Assembly (NCBI GenBank): GCA_019022495.1
Contig: JAFEKR010000018.1
Location: forward strand, 682,001 to 746,000
Direction: 5' to 3'
Length of the DNA stretch: 64,000 nucleotides
From: Epichloe hybrida
Lineage: Eukaryota > Ascomycota > Sordariomycetes > Hypocreales > Clavicipitaceae
The notes beneath the pieces were generated by a model. That model saw only the letters and a program-made list of their open reading frames with translations, was not told where the DNA came from and searched no databases. Shown one piece after another: positions 22,955 to 36,300 of this stretch. A program made the position numbers and the translations under genes. The stretch's first letter is position 1. Each line of letters opens with the position of its first letter.

Positions 22955-25900
22955 TTAATAATTATTAAGCCCTAAAAGCTTAATAAAAGCCTAATAAAAA
23001 GGTCTAGAAAGAGGTTTCGTAAGACTATCTATAGGCATTAACTTTGTATTTAGATATTCAATCTTAGCTAAACCCTCTAAAACCTATTGCCTAATATAGT
23101 TAAACTTTAGTAATGTATGCTTTGTACGACTATATAAAGCAGGGTTATAAGCAGTAGTTATAGCGCCTTAATTATTATAATATATCTGGATAAGGGGAGA
23201 AATAAGGGTTTTTAGCTCCTTAAATAAGCCCTAAAGCCACTAAAGCTCCTAGAAGGTCTCGCAAATAGCATTAGCTTCAGCTTCTAGTGTTAATAAAGCT
23301 ATTATACTAGCTTTCTTTAATTTCTAGCTAATAGGTCTGCTAGCTAGCTTAAATAGATAAGCATAGGTTGATTTTAAGGTCTTTTTATCCCCTGTAAAAT
23401 CACTATTATAATAACCTATTAGGCTTTTACTAACTAAACCTTTAGGGTCTCCCCTATAGATAATAGCAAGGAATCTAGTCCTTAATAGATACCTTAGCAG
23501 ATTTTTAGCTGCTTTTAGGTGTTCTATATAAGGGCTAGCTAGTGCAGTAGATAACCACTATAGTGTAAAAGCTGTATTAGGCCTTGTAAGTAACATTAGG
23601 TATATTATAGTCCCTATAATGCACTAATAAAGCTTAATTTCGCTAGCTATTAAAAGCTTAGTTATCTACGTAGCTAAAACGCCTAGCTAAAGAGGTATGC
23701 TAATAGGCTGACTATCTAGCATATTAAATCATTTTAAGGCTTCTAATATATACTAAGATTAATGAATTTTTAGTATTCTATTAGGCCTATCTTATATGAT
23801 TTAAACCCCTAAGAAGAATTTAGTAGGCCCCCTATCTTCTATTAGATAGACTTTATGAAGTTCCTTTTTAAGCCTTTAGATATAAGATAAATCTAGTCTA
23901 ATTAGAAGACAGTTATTAACGTACGTAATAACGAAGGTTTTGGTTAAAGGATTAAAGAAGATAGCTAGGTTAGAAATTAAAGGGTTAAATCCTAGGGATT
24001 TAAGCACTAATATTAGCGCTTATTGCCATTCCCTTAAGCTTTATTTTAGGCTATATAAAGACTTCTGTAATAAAATTACTTAATCTTTAGAAGGTTTCTA
24101 GCTAAAACTTCTAGCTAATTTAGCTAGTTTAGGATTTACCTTAAGGAATTTAATAAACCCTTCTAGAATAACTATATAAATCTATTATTATAGCTTACTA
24201 TTAAGAAAAGCTCCTATAAAATTAATTTATTTGATTTCCTAGTTATTCTAAGCCGCTAGGGCTAGTAAAATCCTCCAACTAGGGGGAATGCTTATGGTAG
24301 CAAAGGTCTCTAGGTAATCTAGGCCTTTGATTTGTATAAATCCCTTAGTAATAAGTCAAGCCTTATATTTTAAAGGATTATTTTCTTTATCCTTTTTAAG
24401 CTTATAAAAAAGCCTATTCTTTAGTACTTTCGGCCCTTAGGGATTTAATCTTTCCCTATAAATTTAAAAGTACTAGCCTTTAGAAGCTATTTATATTCCT
24501 TATACGTGGCTTCTATCCATTTATCCCTTTCAGGGCTAGATATAGCCTGCTTCCAGGTCTTAGGCTTAGGGCTAATAGGATTCTTTTCCTTTAGCTTCTC
24601 CCGTACCTTAAAGTAAATTTCTTTTATAAAATCTAGAGAAGAAGGGGAACTAATATTAATATCTATAGGGTTGATATTAGGGTCAAAATTAATAATTTTG
24701 TTAAAATCAAGGTCCAAAGTCGAAATCTGATTTCCTAGTTGAGTTATAGGCTACGCCTGTATGGGATCCGCTGGAATTAAGCCTTTAGGGGGTTCTTTAG
24801 GGCCTATAGGTGTTTTTTCTTAACCTATAGGGATACCTATGTTATCTATAGGATAATCCTTTGAACCTTGGTCTAGATATTGTTGATTTTTATTTTCTAG
24901 ATTATTTTCCCTCTCTAAAGGGTTATCCCCTATAGAAATCCTAGGTAAGCCTTTAGAAATAAGGCCTATAGGTTCTATAATCTTAATAAAGCTAGTCTTT
25001 GTAACTAGCCTTTTAGAGGGGATGTACACTAGGTAGGTGTTAGAACCTAGTGTAGCTAAAAGTCTTCTAGGGATAGTCCTAGCTGCTAACTTCTAGGCTT
25101 TAGGTTGTTTTTCTAGGGGGATTAGAACCTCATAATAAGATCCTATAGCTCTAATACTACTAATATCAGTTATATAAGGCTGATTTAGCTCCCTAGATAA
25201 TAGTTGTTCAGGGCTTTCATCCTTAGTGGTATTAGTAGTTATATTAATAAGGTTAACAACTATAGGTAATACAAAACACTATAAAAATAACGGTAATTTT
25301 GCCTACTAGATAGTAGCCCTTAATTAATCTAGAATAGTACGAATTAAATGCTTTGCTAATCCATTTTGCTCATGGATATAGGGACTAGAAGTCGTAAATT
25401 TAATCCCTTTAGAATTTAACTAAGCTTAACAACTAGAATTAATTTCCTGGCCCCTATTAAAGTGAAGGTGCCTAGGATATTAACCTAGTTAATTTTCAAG
25501 CCCTCTAAAGAAGCCTTTGATAGCCTTATAAACAGTTAGGCCTTCCTTATTAGGTAATAAGATAACCCACTTATATCTAGTCTTTTAATTAACTAAAAAT
25601 AAGCAAATTAACTGCTTATTGTATGGCGTGGGGCTGATTTTTAGCGTATCCCTCTCTATTCAATCTAGAGCTCTTAGGGGGTTAGGGATAGCTAATTTCC
25701 TAGGTCTTCTAACTGCCTTAGATTGATTACAAGCAATATATCTAAAATCCTTATCCTTAATTTTAGAAAAATCAGGGATTCCTTTAGTTATAAGGCTAGT
25801 TTTCTTTAGCAAAGGAAAACCTAGGTGCCCTAATTATACATGCCATAGGCTAGCTAGTTCTAATAACCGTTAATATTAAAGATCCTTAGGGTCTGAATTA

Positions 25901-27916
25901 GGATCTAGACTAGGGCCCTCTTCACTAGTCCCCTGCTAGGCCCCTTAAGAACCACAGGCCTCTTAGAGAGGTATTAGGGACCCTTTTCCTCTACTAGGGC
26001 CCTCTAATACCCCTAAATCTATTTCCTTAGATTTATAAGGGACCTAACCTAGGGCTATAGGCGAAGAAGAAGGGACTAATTCCTCTAAATCATCCTATAT
26101 GATTTCTTTAATATTATTATTATTTTCGTTGATTTCGTCTAAATCAGAAGCCTAATCTAGCTTTTTAGAGGGAATTTAAACCTCTATAGGGTAACTATGA
26201 CCCTTAAAAGCGGCGTAGGTAAAAGGTTAGATATAATGAGAGTTATTACAGGGCCCTTTAGATAACTTTAGCGTAGATTGGTTTTTAACGTGAAAGAAAA
26301 AACTATGTTTTTCTATATCTAAGGTTATAATATAAGACCTATCTTTAAGATAAAGTAGGTTTTTTATAAGGCAACCACTAGATATATAGTGTGTAAGTCT
26401 ACTAACTATATTAATATTAAGCTAAGGAAAATATAGCGTATCTTTAAGCACTAAGGTCCTATATTTATTAGGATTCTTTTAATATAAGACCTTAAAAACA
26501 GCACTACTATGACCCTTAGCGTAAATAGGGCTACCACTAGTTATAATAGGGTTAGATTCCCCTTTTTTATAGGGGGTATAATCCCTAAAGACCTCCCTAG
26601 AATTAACAATATATATAGTCAAACCTGTATTATATAATAGGGCCTTTTTTATATCTTTACTATAATAATTAAAACCATTTAAGGTTTTAATTTCTTGATT
26701 TTTATTATCTAATTCACTAGAGCTAGAATCAGAGCTACTATCACTAGAGCTCTTATAACTAGTCTTATAAAGGCTAGGCTTCTTATACAGTTTAAGCACT
26801 ATTAGAAAGGTTGTAATTTCCTAGCATAAAAGATCCCTCTCTAGAGGTCTCTTTATTATCCTTTTTATCTAATTTTTAACCTTTTTACTTCTTCTTCTTC
26901 TTCTTATTAGAAGAAGAATTAGAATTAGAAGAGCCCTTATTTTCTTTAAAGCCTCCTTTCTTCTTCTAATCCTTAGGGGCCTTTTCTTTTTCTTTAGCAC
27001 CCTTTTTAAGGTTCTTAGCCCTATAATTCAGGGCTTTGGATACTGTAAATAACTTATCCCTTTGTTCTACTAGAAGGTCTGCTATTAAGAATTAAAGATT
27101 TAGGGCATCTAGGGGAGCCCCTATAGCCCTATTTATACGTATACTAAATTATTACCTCTTAGCCTACTAAGGGAAGGTTGATTTTAGGGATTAAAGATAT
27201 TAATTAACCTAATCTATTAGAGCAATCAGGACCCCTAAAATCGATAATCTAGCTAGTAGATTATTAAAGACTGTATTAAAGGACTCTAGAGTCCCCTTAA
27301 ACTCTTGAAAATTCAGGTTATAAAATTCTAAATATAGGGACCCCCTCTGGATTTTAACGCTATATGAATATTACCTTATAAGTAAATTATAGGCTTCTTT
27401 AGGTGATTTTTACTAAGTTATAGCGGCTTAGGGTCCTTCTGTATAACTATCCCTTAGTAATATAAGGATAATAGCTTAATCTAGATCCCCTAGCGCCCTA
27501 GAACTCTCTGGATTATCTAGAAAATTAGGCATACCTAAAGCTCTAAATTAGATAGTTAGGGCTTGTTTCTATTATTTGAAATTTTTAGCTCCTTTAAGCC
27601 TAGTAGTCTCTAGGAAACTATAAACCCTCTTATTAAATTCCTTAATAATTGAATTATTAAAGGTTGCTTGTACGGAGCTAGATTTAGCTTGTTATTCTTA
27701 AATAGGCTACTGATCTTGCTGCTGACTAGCGGGCTTATTAGATTCCACACCCTCTATACGACTATTTATAGTTATAGATAAGCTTTCTAGCTTCTCTAAT
27801 AACTAGTCTATAGTTGCTTATTGCTTAATAGCCTGCTCTTTTAGCTAGTTATTTAGAACCTCTTACGCACTAGGGTTAGGGATTATAGGTCCCTTTCCCT
27901 TTCCTTTGGTATCTAT
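22955..27916 (-). pseudogene. E1 gag-pol, single frame killed by RIP
   Basis: The span is 4962 bases (1654 codons) and is in register with the E2 frame, one codon shorter, so there is no net frameshift. Order on the - strand: gag; a Lys/Ser-rich tail; protease near 26700-26550, with TGLTIYIVNSREVFRDY where DTGAS is expected; integrase; RT starting near 24580 with PKTWKQAISSPERDKWIEA; RNase H. The start codon is ATA (27914-27916) where E2 has ATG. The RT box is YVNN (23912-23923) where E2 has YVDD. Stops replace Gln and Trp codons throughout. Confidence 0.9.
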
Positions 27917-28150
27917 TTTCCTTTTTATAGAAGGGAAAAGCTTCTATCTTACGGGTCCTTTCTTTTTTATAGAAGGGAAGTCTTCTGTAGCTATAATTGA
28001 TTCCTTTTTATAGAAGGGAAAAAGCTTCTATCTCGTGGATTCTTCCTTTTTTATAGAAGGGAAGTCTTCTGTAGCTATAATTGATTCCTTTTTATAGAAG
28101 GGAAAAGCTTCTTTCTCGCAGGTCCTTCCTTTTTTTATAGAAGGGAAGTC
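27917..28150 (-). repeat. Array of six hairpin units in the E1 leader
   Basis: The palindrome TTCCTTTTTATAGAAGGGAA and close variants recur six times, alternating between a form with a following AAGCTTCT and one with CTTCCTT...GGGAAG. Pairs repeat at about 80 bp. The array lies between the primer site and the gag start, in the transcribed 5' leader. Confidence 0.85.
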
Positions 28151-28201
28151 TTCTATAATTATACATAAAGTGACCTAAAAGGAATCTATAGTAATAGAGC
28201 C

Positions 28202-28213
28202 GGGCTCATAACC
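28202..28213 (-). other. Primer binding site of E1, initiator tRNA anticodon-loop type
   Basis: GGGCTCATAACC on the + strand abuts the 5' LTR. It equals the anticodon stem-loop of fungal initiator tRNA-Met around CAU. The - strand complement, GGTTATGAGCCC, would anneal to that internal part of the tRNA, as in half-tRNA priming known from Drosophila copia and yeast Ty5. Confidence 0.75.
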
Positions 28214-29037
28214 TTTTAAAATATAAGGAGCTAGTTACCAGCTAGCAACAGCTATACAGGCGCAAGCTCTACGGTCAGGGACTAATAGGGCTATAACGTT
28301 AAATTAATTAATGTAACGTAATAGAAGGTTATAGTAGTTATTAACTAATAGAATTTAATTTAGATTACTTTTATAATATCTTATAGAGTAATAGAATTGA
28401 TTTTAGATACGTTGTATAGGTAATGCGGCTATTGTTAGTTAAGAGGACTAGCTATCTAGCTAGTTAAAAAGATCTTCTTTCTCTTATAGACCTACTAACT
28501 ATATTAGTAGATCCGGGCCGCTAACGGGGTCTTATGGGCCACTTTTAATTTTCTATAAAATTCATTTGTATGCAAAAACTAAAAAATTAACTCACTACTA
28601 TACTAGCTAGCAACCCGTATATACTAACTTTTAGTCTAAAAAATAACCTTATATAAAGAGAAAGCCCTATCTTTAAGCTTTAATTTGCTATATGTGAAAC
28701 TTTTGTATGACCTCTAGATAAAGAGAAAATTGTTGTTAAAGATAGCTATAGGGTAAGTTATATGTAGGGTAACCTGCTTACGTCACCCTAGCTTACGTCA
28801 CCTTAGCTTACCTAATTACTAGTGGCGTGGTTATAGCTACACTTGCAGCCACAACGTAATTAACTAATTAGTTATCCACACGGTCGGTTATAGCTGTTAA
28901 CAGCTGCGACACAGCTATTGACAGCTGCCCTCGCGACCGTTGACAGCTGCAGTGCAGCTGTCAGACTTGTAAAGCAAGCTAGTAATAAGAAGGTTCTTTA
29001 ACTAGAAAAGGGCTAAAAATAGGTCTTATTTTTAACA
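28214..29037 (-). repeat. 5' LTR of E1
   Basis: 824 bp, pair of 21920-22743. It carries two TTACGTCA motifs (28778-28785, 28793-28800), candidate bZIP sites in U3, and CAGCTG repeats at about 28900-28960. Confidence 0.95.
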
Positions 29038-29042
29038 GGGAT

Positions 29043-31620
29043 TACCTTTAATAAAGGTATTAATCTTAATAAAGCCTTTACTTATACCTCTCTTACACTT
29101 AATTTCCCTATAGCGCTAGTATTAGGTATAATTTCTCTAAAGACCTCTTTAGAATAGCGTTCTTTAGAGATATAATAAATTAAGCCTTTATTACACTCTT
29201 ATAGCTTATAAAGCTCTTATTCAAGGAATATATATTAAAAAGCTTAATTATATAAGGTTATAAGAACGTTAATATTAGTGGTATTATAATTAGTTTATAA
29301 TCTAGAATAGAAAAATTATATAATACTTAGATATATTATTAATAGTAGCTCCTCTATATTATTATTATTATCTTTAGCTTCTATATAAGCTATAAGATAT
29401 ACTTTCTAATTCTTACCTAAGCCTTTATTAGGGTTATTATTATTTTACCCTTTATAGGAGGTAAGAAATACCTAGAATCTCTTCTCTAAAGGGGGTATAT
29501 AATATATCTTACTAGCTTACTAGTAGTCTTTTTTCTTTTAATATTCTTTAGGAAAGTAATTAGAAAACTAGTAGCTACCCTTACTATATATAAAGCAGCG
29601 CTTAGTGCTTAGCCTAAGGCTTTACTTATAATAGCTTCCTTTACTATAGGATTATTATTTATACTAATAATTAGTAAATATAGCCTCTAGAGGGTTTTCT
29701 TATTAGTACTAAAGGTATTAGGAGAACTTCTTATTTAATTCTATAATAGTAATTACCTTATAAAAGTCTTTAGTAAGACTTTTAAAGCTTATAGAGTATA
29801 TGTATTTTACTATCTAATATTTAGGCACACTAGCTATAGTATTTAACGCTTGCTTATAAAGTTTAGTATTTACTATTTTAGTAAGGTATAGGCCTTTATA
29901 AATCTTCTTAAGAGTTAATAATATAATCTTAAGATAATTAAGCTTGCTTTTATTAGGGGTTTTCTTAATTATACTCTTTAGTATTATACTACTTTACTTA
30001 TAGTAATAGAATTACTAATTACTTTCTATCTTAAAGTATTAATAAATATAAGTAATTATCTCTTTATAAGAATAGTTATTCCTAAAGAGGTAATTAAGGT
30101 AGTATTATTTAGTATTACCTATTAATATAATAAGGAAAGCCTTCTAATAATATATTTAAGAAAGGTTAATTCTATTATACTTATTTTTAAAGAGCATAAT
30201 CTTTAGTATTAAGAAGTTATATAGCTTTTTACTATAGTAATTACTATCCTTATATATCTTTATAAGCTCTAAGATTTTCTTTATAATTTAATCTTTAGAG
30301 GGGAATTACTATAAAGGCATAATTTATTATAAATAATAGTCCACTAGTTATTCTTAATAATAATTATCTAGGTAAAGCTATTAGTATAATAGGGATTATT
30401 ATAGGGGTTCTTATAAGGGTTTAAGCAATCTCTAGGGTCAGGTAAGGTTAATTTCTAGGGTAGGTTATTAGGGCTACTAATATTAAGGCTCTAGGGGTTT
30501 AGAAGATTATAGTCTTTCTTATAATCTTTCCTATAACTAAAGAGGTATTAAAGTTTAATAAAGCACTTCCTTAAGTAATACTAGGATTAAATATCCTAGG
30601 CCTTACCTAATAAGAATGCTATAATCTCATAAAGAATTATATAATTCTCTAATAATATTCTTAGATACCCTTTTAAAGGTATCTTTAGACTAGCCTTTAA
30701 AGTCTTCTTAGAATAATTCCTAAAGGTTATTATCTCTCTAACCTTAATACTTACTAAGGTTAATAAATCTTATAATTTAGTTATTAAGCTTAAGCTATAT
30801 AATAGTCTCTAGATCTAGCTTAATAAATTCTTTTTAGTTATATAAGAAGTTATAAGTAAGCTATTAAAGGCATAAGGGTAATTTATACTTTTAGGGTCTC
30901 TTAGGAGTAATAATTAGAGCCTTACTATTACTAGTAGCCCTTCCTCTTATAAAAGGTCTAAATTCCTCTGCTATTTTTAATTATTAAAGGAAAAAGTAGT
31001 AATAGAAGTAAATTAATAAGGGAAAATAAAATAATAGAAGTGCTAAAAGTAGCTAAAAGTAGCTAAAAGTAATAAGAAAATAATAAGGGAATAATAGGAG
31101 TTACTACTTCCTATTTTTTATAAAAAGGAGGTAAGGAGGTAATCTCTCTTTTACTAATAAGCATAGGGCAAATAGCACTAATAATAAAGGGGGTAAGAAA
31201 CAAGTAGTAAATACTTATATAAATAGATTAAAAGTCTATTAGATAAAGGGAATAAATGTAGAGAAGTTATAGATATATTAGCTAGCTTAGCTAAGGTTAT
31301 TTAATATTAGGTTTAAAATAAATACCTTACAGTAATAGATTCGGTTATTTAGTTAGTTTTCTTATAATAAATAATAAAATTAATAATTAATAATAATATC
31401 CTAAATAGATATAATAAAGTTATATCCCTTAGCCTAAGGGTTAATAGATTAATTCCTTAGAAACCTAATAAGCTTATAACTAGGATTCTAGTCTCTTCCT
31501 TTAGTATACTTATATAGTTATGCCTCTTTACTATAATAACCATTATAGTATAATAAGGGGTAGTAGTAGTAGTATTTATAGAAATATCTTTTCTTATAAT
31601 ACCTAGCTTATCTATAGTTA
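29043..31620 (-). pseudogene. A2 protease-gag remnant right of E1
   Basis: Collinear with A3 36843-39410 at high identity. The protease start lies at about 29043-29170 and gag follows to the right. Stops are dense and no start codon can be chosen. The E1 insertion separates it from pol at the GGGAT site. Confidence 0.75.
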
Positions 31621-31640
31621 TAAAGTTAACTACTAATTAG

Positions 31641-31903
31641 TATTAGTTATACTAAGGCGCTTATATAGGTAGGATAATACTATAATATTAAAGTTAATAA
31701 TAGTTAGATTAATAAGCTAGGAAAGAAAAGGGAGAAGAGAGAGAAAGTCTAGATACTAGGAAAGTAAGCAAAACCTATGTGTAAGGTAAAAGAGGGGGTG
31801 GCGAATTAGTGTAGCTAATTGCATTACGTGTATTACGCTAGACCCATAATTCGGTCTGGTCTTTGGCCACGATTGAACCGATGAAGATCCGAAGGAATTA
31901 ACA
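31641..31903 (-). repeat. 5' LTR of A2
   Basis: 263 bp, beginning TATTAGTT (TG decayed to TA). The outer right part is nearly free of RIP (GGTCTGGTCTTTGGCCACG), in contrast to the equivalent inner part of the 18165 LTR. Confidence 0.92.
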
Positions 31904-31908
31904 CCTCT

Positions 31909-33078
31909 ATAAACATATTTAAGGGTTATAAGTAGAATCTTAAGATAATCTAGCTTAGATTTATTTAGGTTAGTAGCAATAATATTTCTAAGTATTATAC
32001 TATTTGATTCTTAGAAATAGAAATATTAGTTACTTTCTGTCTTAAATTACTAATAAACATTATTAACTATTTATTTATATATAAAGCCTTTATTTACTAG
32101 ATAATTAAGGTAATACTATTTAGCATTACCTAAAAGCATAATAAGAAGGGCCTTATATATATATTCCTATAGGAGGTTTAGTCTATTATATTTATTCTAG
32201 AATAAGTTAACTTTTAGCGTAAGAAAGTTATATATTTTCCTACTATAATAGTTATTATCCTTATAGCCTTTTATAAGTTTTAAGATCTTTCTTATAATTG
32301 AATCTTTAAATAGGATTATTACTATTTACATAGCTAGGGTTATCTATTAAATTAGTTATTCTAGGATAATTAGCGGAATTATTAGATTTATTAGGGGTTA
32401 AGGTGTGTTTCTTCTTAGAGGTTATTATATAGTTAGAGGGTTATTTAGAGCAGGATTATAAGGGCTATTAATTAGGGGATTATATATAGGAGGATTATAT
32501 ATAGAAAGGTAATAGATAAGGGTAATGTAAATTAAAGGGCTTATAATTAAGGGGCTTTTAAGGGTAGGATTATTTAAAGATAGAAATTTGCTTATAGTAA
32601 TTTACTTTATGATTTTATTCTTAGGCTACTATAATATTTTTTCTTCTTTAAGAACTTAAATTAATAATTTAATAATCTTACTGCTTTAATTTTAAATAAT
32701 ATAAATACTATTCTTATATAAGTAGTCTTATAATTTATATACTAAAGGTTATAAAGCTTAATTAAGTATTTCTTTTATCTAGCTATTAAGGTTATTATAA
32801 AAGATCTCCTAAAGGGCAAGGTCTTTATATTAACTACTTTTATAAATATTAATTATTTAAGTAAGATAGTTATTAAGCTCCTATTCCTTAGTAGTTAAAG
32901 AATCTAGTTTTTTTAAGCTCTCCTAGTTAGTAGTAATAACTAAGGTATGTTTTTAAAGTTATAGAGGTAAGCTTACTTTATTAGGTCTTAATTAGGTAGG
33001 CTATTTTCCTTTAGTAGTCTAGGATAAAGCTTATTTATTACTTAGAGGTACTATTATTAATAGTTTTTAGCTAGTAAG
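31909..33078 (-). pseudogene. C1 gag fragment between A2 and A3
   Basis: Reverse complement of C2 62481-62930 followed by C2 54620-55338, joined as they would be without E2. It is therefore gag plus the upstream leader of family C. It ends at GTAAG (33074-33078), the probable A3 target site. No intact frame. Confidence 0.85.
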
Positions 33079-33341
33079 TGTTGGTTACACTAAGGTGCCT
33101 GCGCAGGTAAAAGGATAATCCCGTAATATTAAAGTCGATGATAGTTAGATGAATTAGCTAGAAAAGGGGGAGAAGAGAGGGAAAGTCTAGATGCTAGGAA
33201 AGTGAGCGAAACCTATATGTAAGGCAAAAGAGAGGGTAGCGAATTAGTGCAGCCAATTGCATTACGTGCATCACGCTAGACCTATAATTCAGTCTAGTCT
33301 TTAGCTATAATTAAACTAATAAAGATCTAAAGGAATTAACA
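33079..33341 (-). repeat. 3' LTR of A3
   Basis: 263 bp from TGTTGGTTACACTAAGG to GAATTAACA; it is less mutated on the outer side. A purine-rich tract (- strand) abuts it. Confidence 0.92.
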
Positions 33342-33369
33342 CTAGTAATCTCTCTTTTTCCTTTATAGC

Positions 33370-36300
33370 TAAAGAGCTTAAAAACGTAATAAAAATTAAA
33401 TTAAAGGAAAGTATATATAAGTGAATCTCTTAATAAGAATCCGCTACTTTAATTAGCTATTATAGTATTAGTTAATTAAATTAATCTATTACTCCTTGCC
33501 TAAGCTCTTATTTCCTAATATCATAGGTCTCTTTACTTATCCTTTAATATAAATCATTAATTTATTTAAATTAATTAGAGAGGAAAGCAATAAATTTAGT
33601 AATACTTTAGTTATTGTATCTGCTGGATTGTCATTACTATTAATCTACCTAACTTTGTAAATCTTGTGCCTCTTATATAATTAATAAAGAGCTATAATAT
33701 TAATTATTAATCTCTTCTCCTTTATAGTTCCTAGCTTTATAAGGTATTTATATAATAAAAAAGAGTTAGTATAGAGAATTATAAGGATCTAAGGTATCTT
33801 TAATTAATCCGTAATCTAATAGAGAGTTATAGAAATCGCGTAGGTAATATCCGCACCTTAAACCATACTATATAACTTAGAGGTAAGCGCGCTATAGGTA
33901 ACTTATTTACTCTTTATTAAACTATACGTAATAAATTGCCTTTTATAATAAAGGTATTATTGTCTTACATTATTTTATTACTCATTATAATTACGTACCT
34001 AATCTATAAACTTAAATCATTATTATTAGCAAGCGATCTATCTATGAACATAAAGAGCTTTACCTCCTTAAGGACTAAAGGGATATATCGTAGTCCGTGT
34101 TATTAATTCTTAATCTGCTATTTAAGGCGTTTATTAAGACATGTGATATCCTTAGCGGAGGGTTCCTAGTGTTAAGCTATAATTAATAGGTTATATAAAG
34201 CTTCTAGCTAATATATAGTTATAATATAGCTTCCTTAGGCTTATTACTTTACGTAATCTTGCTTTACTATTAGGGATTAAGGATTAACTTCCTTAATCTT
34301 CTAACTTTAACCTTTCTAGGTTAAGATTAGTAAATTATTAGTGTTTTAGGTTAAGATATAACTATTAAAAATAAGGGGATTCTTAGTAGTTAATTATTAC
34401 TTCTCTTTAGCTATAAAGTTAGCCTTCTAGAGCTCTTTCTCTTCTTTTCGGAAGAAGTTATTATTACTTAGGCCTAATGTATTATTAGTTTATATTCTAA
34501 TAATACTAAAGAGGTTCTCCTTATTTAAGGCAGTGATTAATAAGCAAGGATTATAAGTTAAGGTTATTATATTAAGGTTATCCTTATAGTAATAGAAATA
34601 CATTACCTACTAGTAAGTTCTAGCCTTTATAATCCTATAAAGAGGTTTAATTAATTTAATTATAGTCCCTTCTAGGAAGAGGTATGTAATTTGCTTTAGA
34701 ATTCTTACAATAATTAGCCTCGTTAGTATTATATGTAATTAAGTGTAGGCTTGCGTAATATTACGAATCTAAAGGTAAATACCTCTTCTTCTTAATAACG
34801 GAGTAATAGCTATAATAAGGTATTAGCTTGCTTGTTATATTATTAGTAATTACCTTAGGATAAATTCCTTTCCTTTATTATTATAACCTTATATAATAAG
34901 GTAAGACTTCTTATATAGTAAGTCCGTTCCTTTACCCTTAATCTCTCTAACTATATAAGAATTAAAGATTCTATAACCTCTATACTTTACTAGGTTAAAC
35001 TTAATAAATTTAAATATATTATAAGCTTATAAAGCGTTAATTTTAGCTTAATTAGACTGCTTAAAGGGTTTTCCTAGGGTTATAATCCTTCCTTCTTAGC
35101 GGAGTTAAAGAGTAAGGTTCTAGTTAGCCTCTTTCTTTACTATAAGGAATACTATACTTAGCATCCCTCTAGCTATAACCTCTTAAATAAAGGCCTTCTC
35201 CTAATCTTTATTTATAAGTATATAAAGCTAAACTAAGCTAATATCCTTCTTAGGGCTATAAGGTTTTCTCTTCCTTACTTTTATTCCTTTAGGGTAAGAT
35301 AATAAGTCTTTAACTTAATAGCTTTCCCTTAGGGCTATTTAGGCTTTATAAGCCTCTTTATTAGACTCTTCTATACTTATAAATTATACTATAAGGGCCT
35401 TTCTTAGTTTTCCTTACTTTCTCTTAGCTAGTGCCTATAGCTCTTTACTATCTTTTATTAGAGAATCTCTTTTATTAGTAGTAGTTAGTTATATATCTGC
35501 TTCTTTCTTTATATTACTAGGTTCCTTCTCTTACTACTCTAGTAAATTATAGGGCTTTATCTCCTACTACTCTAGTCCCTTTATAATATATAAGTCTTTA
35601 TAGTAAGGCTTTACTACTATAAAGCAAAACTTTACTAAGCTATAGGGTATATTAATAGTATAGGTCTCTTTATTAGTAATAAGTAGCTTATATAAGCTAT
35701 ACTAGCTACCCTTCTCTCTCTATATATATATATTAGCCTATAGTAGTAGCTAGTGTATAAGCGCTATATTAGGACTATTCTAGGTTCTAAGGGTATTATA
35801 AACCTAGTGTAAAGCTAGATAATATTAGACTTTATTAGTTACTTTATAAATTACCTTAGCACATTAAATAATAAAGATACTTAGTAGTAACTTATTTATT
35901 ATCTATAGGTAGCCTCTAAAGACTAGCATAGTTAGGATAATACTATTTAGGCCTATAGAGTTATTAATAGCCTTAATAGCTATCTAAAGATATTACTCTA
36001 GCGCAAGTTCTGTCCTAATTAAGTCTATAATAATATTATAGGCTTAGCGTAAAGGTCTATGATATCTCTTAACCTTTCTAATGCTATTATAGGCTTTAAT
36101 TAGTATCTTATTAGTCTTAATTAATATTAATTAAGCATAATGCTTAAATTTAGCGGAAGCAAAGTTATTGCTAGCGTTGTAGATAATCTAATCTAGAGGT
36201 CTAAGATAAGTATTAATCTAATATTCGCGGATTATATCCTAGATATCTTAAGCCTTCTGCTTCTTTAGATTAAGGAACTAGGCTACTTAGAATAAGGTTA

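Larger units (their letters stand above)
21920..29037 (-). mobile_element. Copia element E1, nested in A2
   Basis: E1 is a full-length 7118-bp copia retrotransposon with two 824-bp LTRs (21920-22743, 28214-29037) and a 5-bp TSD GGGAT (21915-21919, 29038-29042). The uninterrupted target is visible in A3 near 36838. A polypurine tract abuts the left LTR, and an initiator-tRNA-like primer site abuts the right LTR. It is collinear with E2 (55339-62475) but more heavily RIP-mutated. Confidence 0.95.
18165..31903 (-). mobile_element. Copia element A2, carrying E1
   Basis: A2 is a complete Ty1/copia element on the - strand, 6.6 kb after removing E1. It has 263-bp LTRs (18165-18427, 31641-31903) and a TSD CCTCT (18160-18164, 31904-31908). 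C1 resumes exactly at 31909. Pol lies at 18470-21914 and gag at 29043-31620, joined across E1. The RT box is TNN (19568-19576), so it is inactive. The TAACTACTAATTAG primer-site candidate abuts the right LTR. Confidence 0.92.

Noticed and set aside
24820..25029. 69-codon - strand frame as a separate gene
   Set aside because: It lies in register within the E1 polyprotein between integrase and RT; a stop-free stretch of that pseudogene, not a gene.
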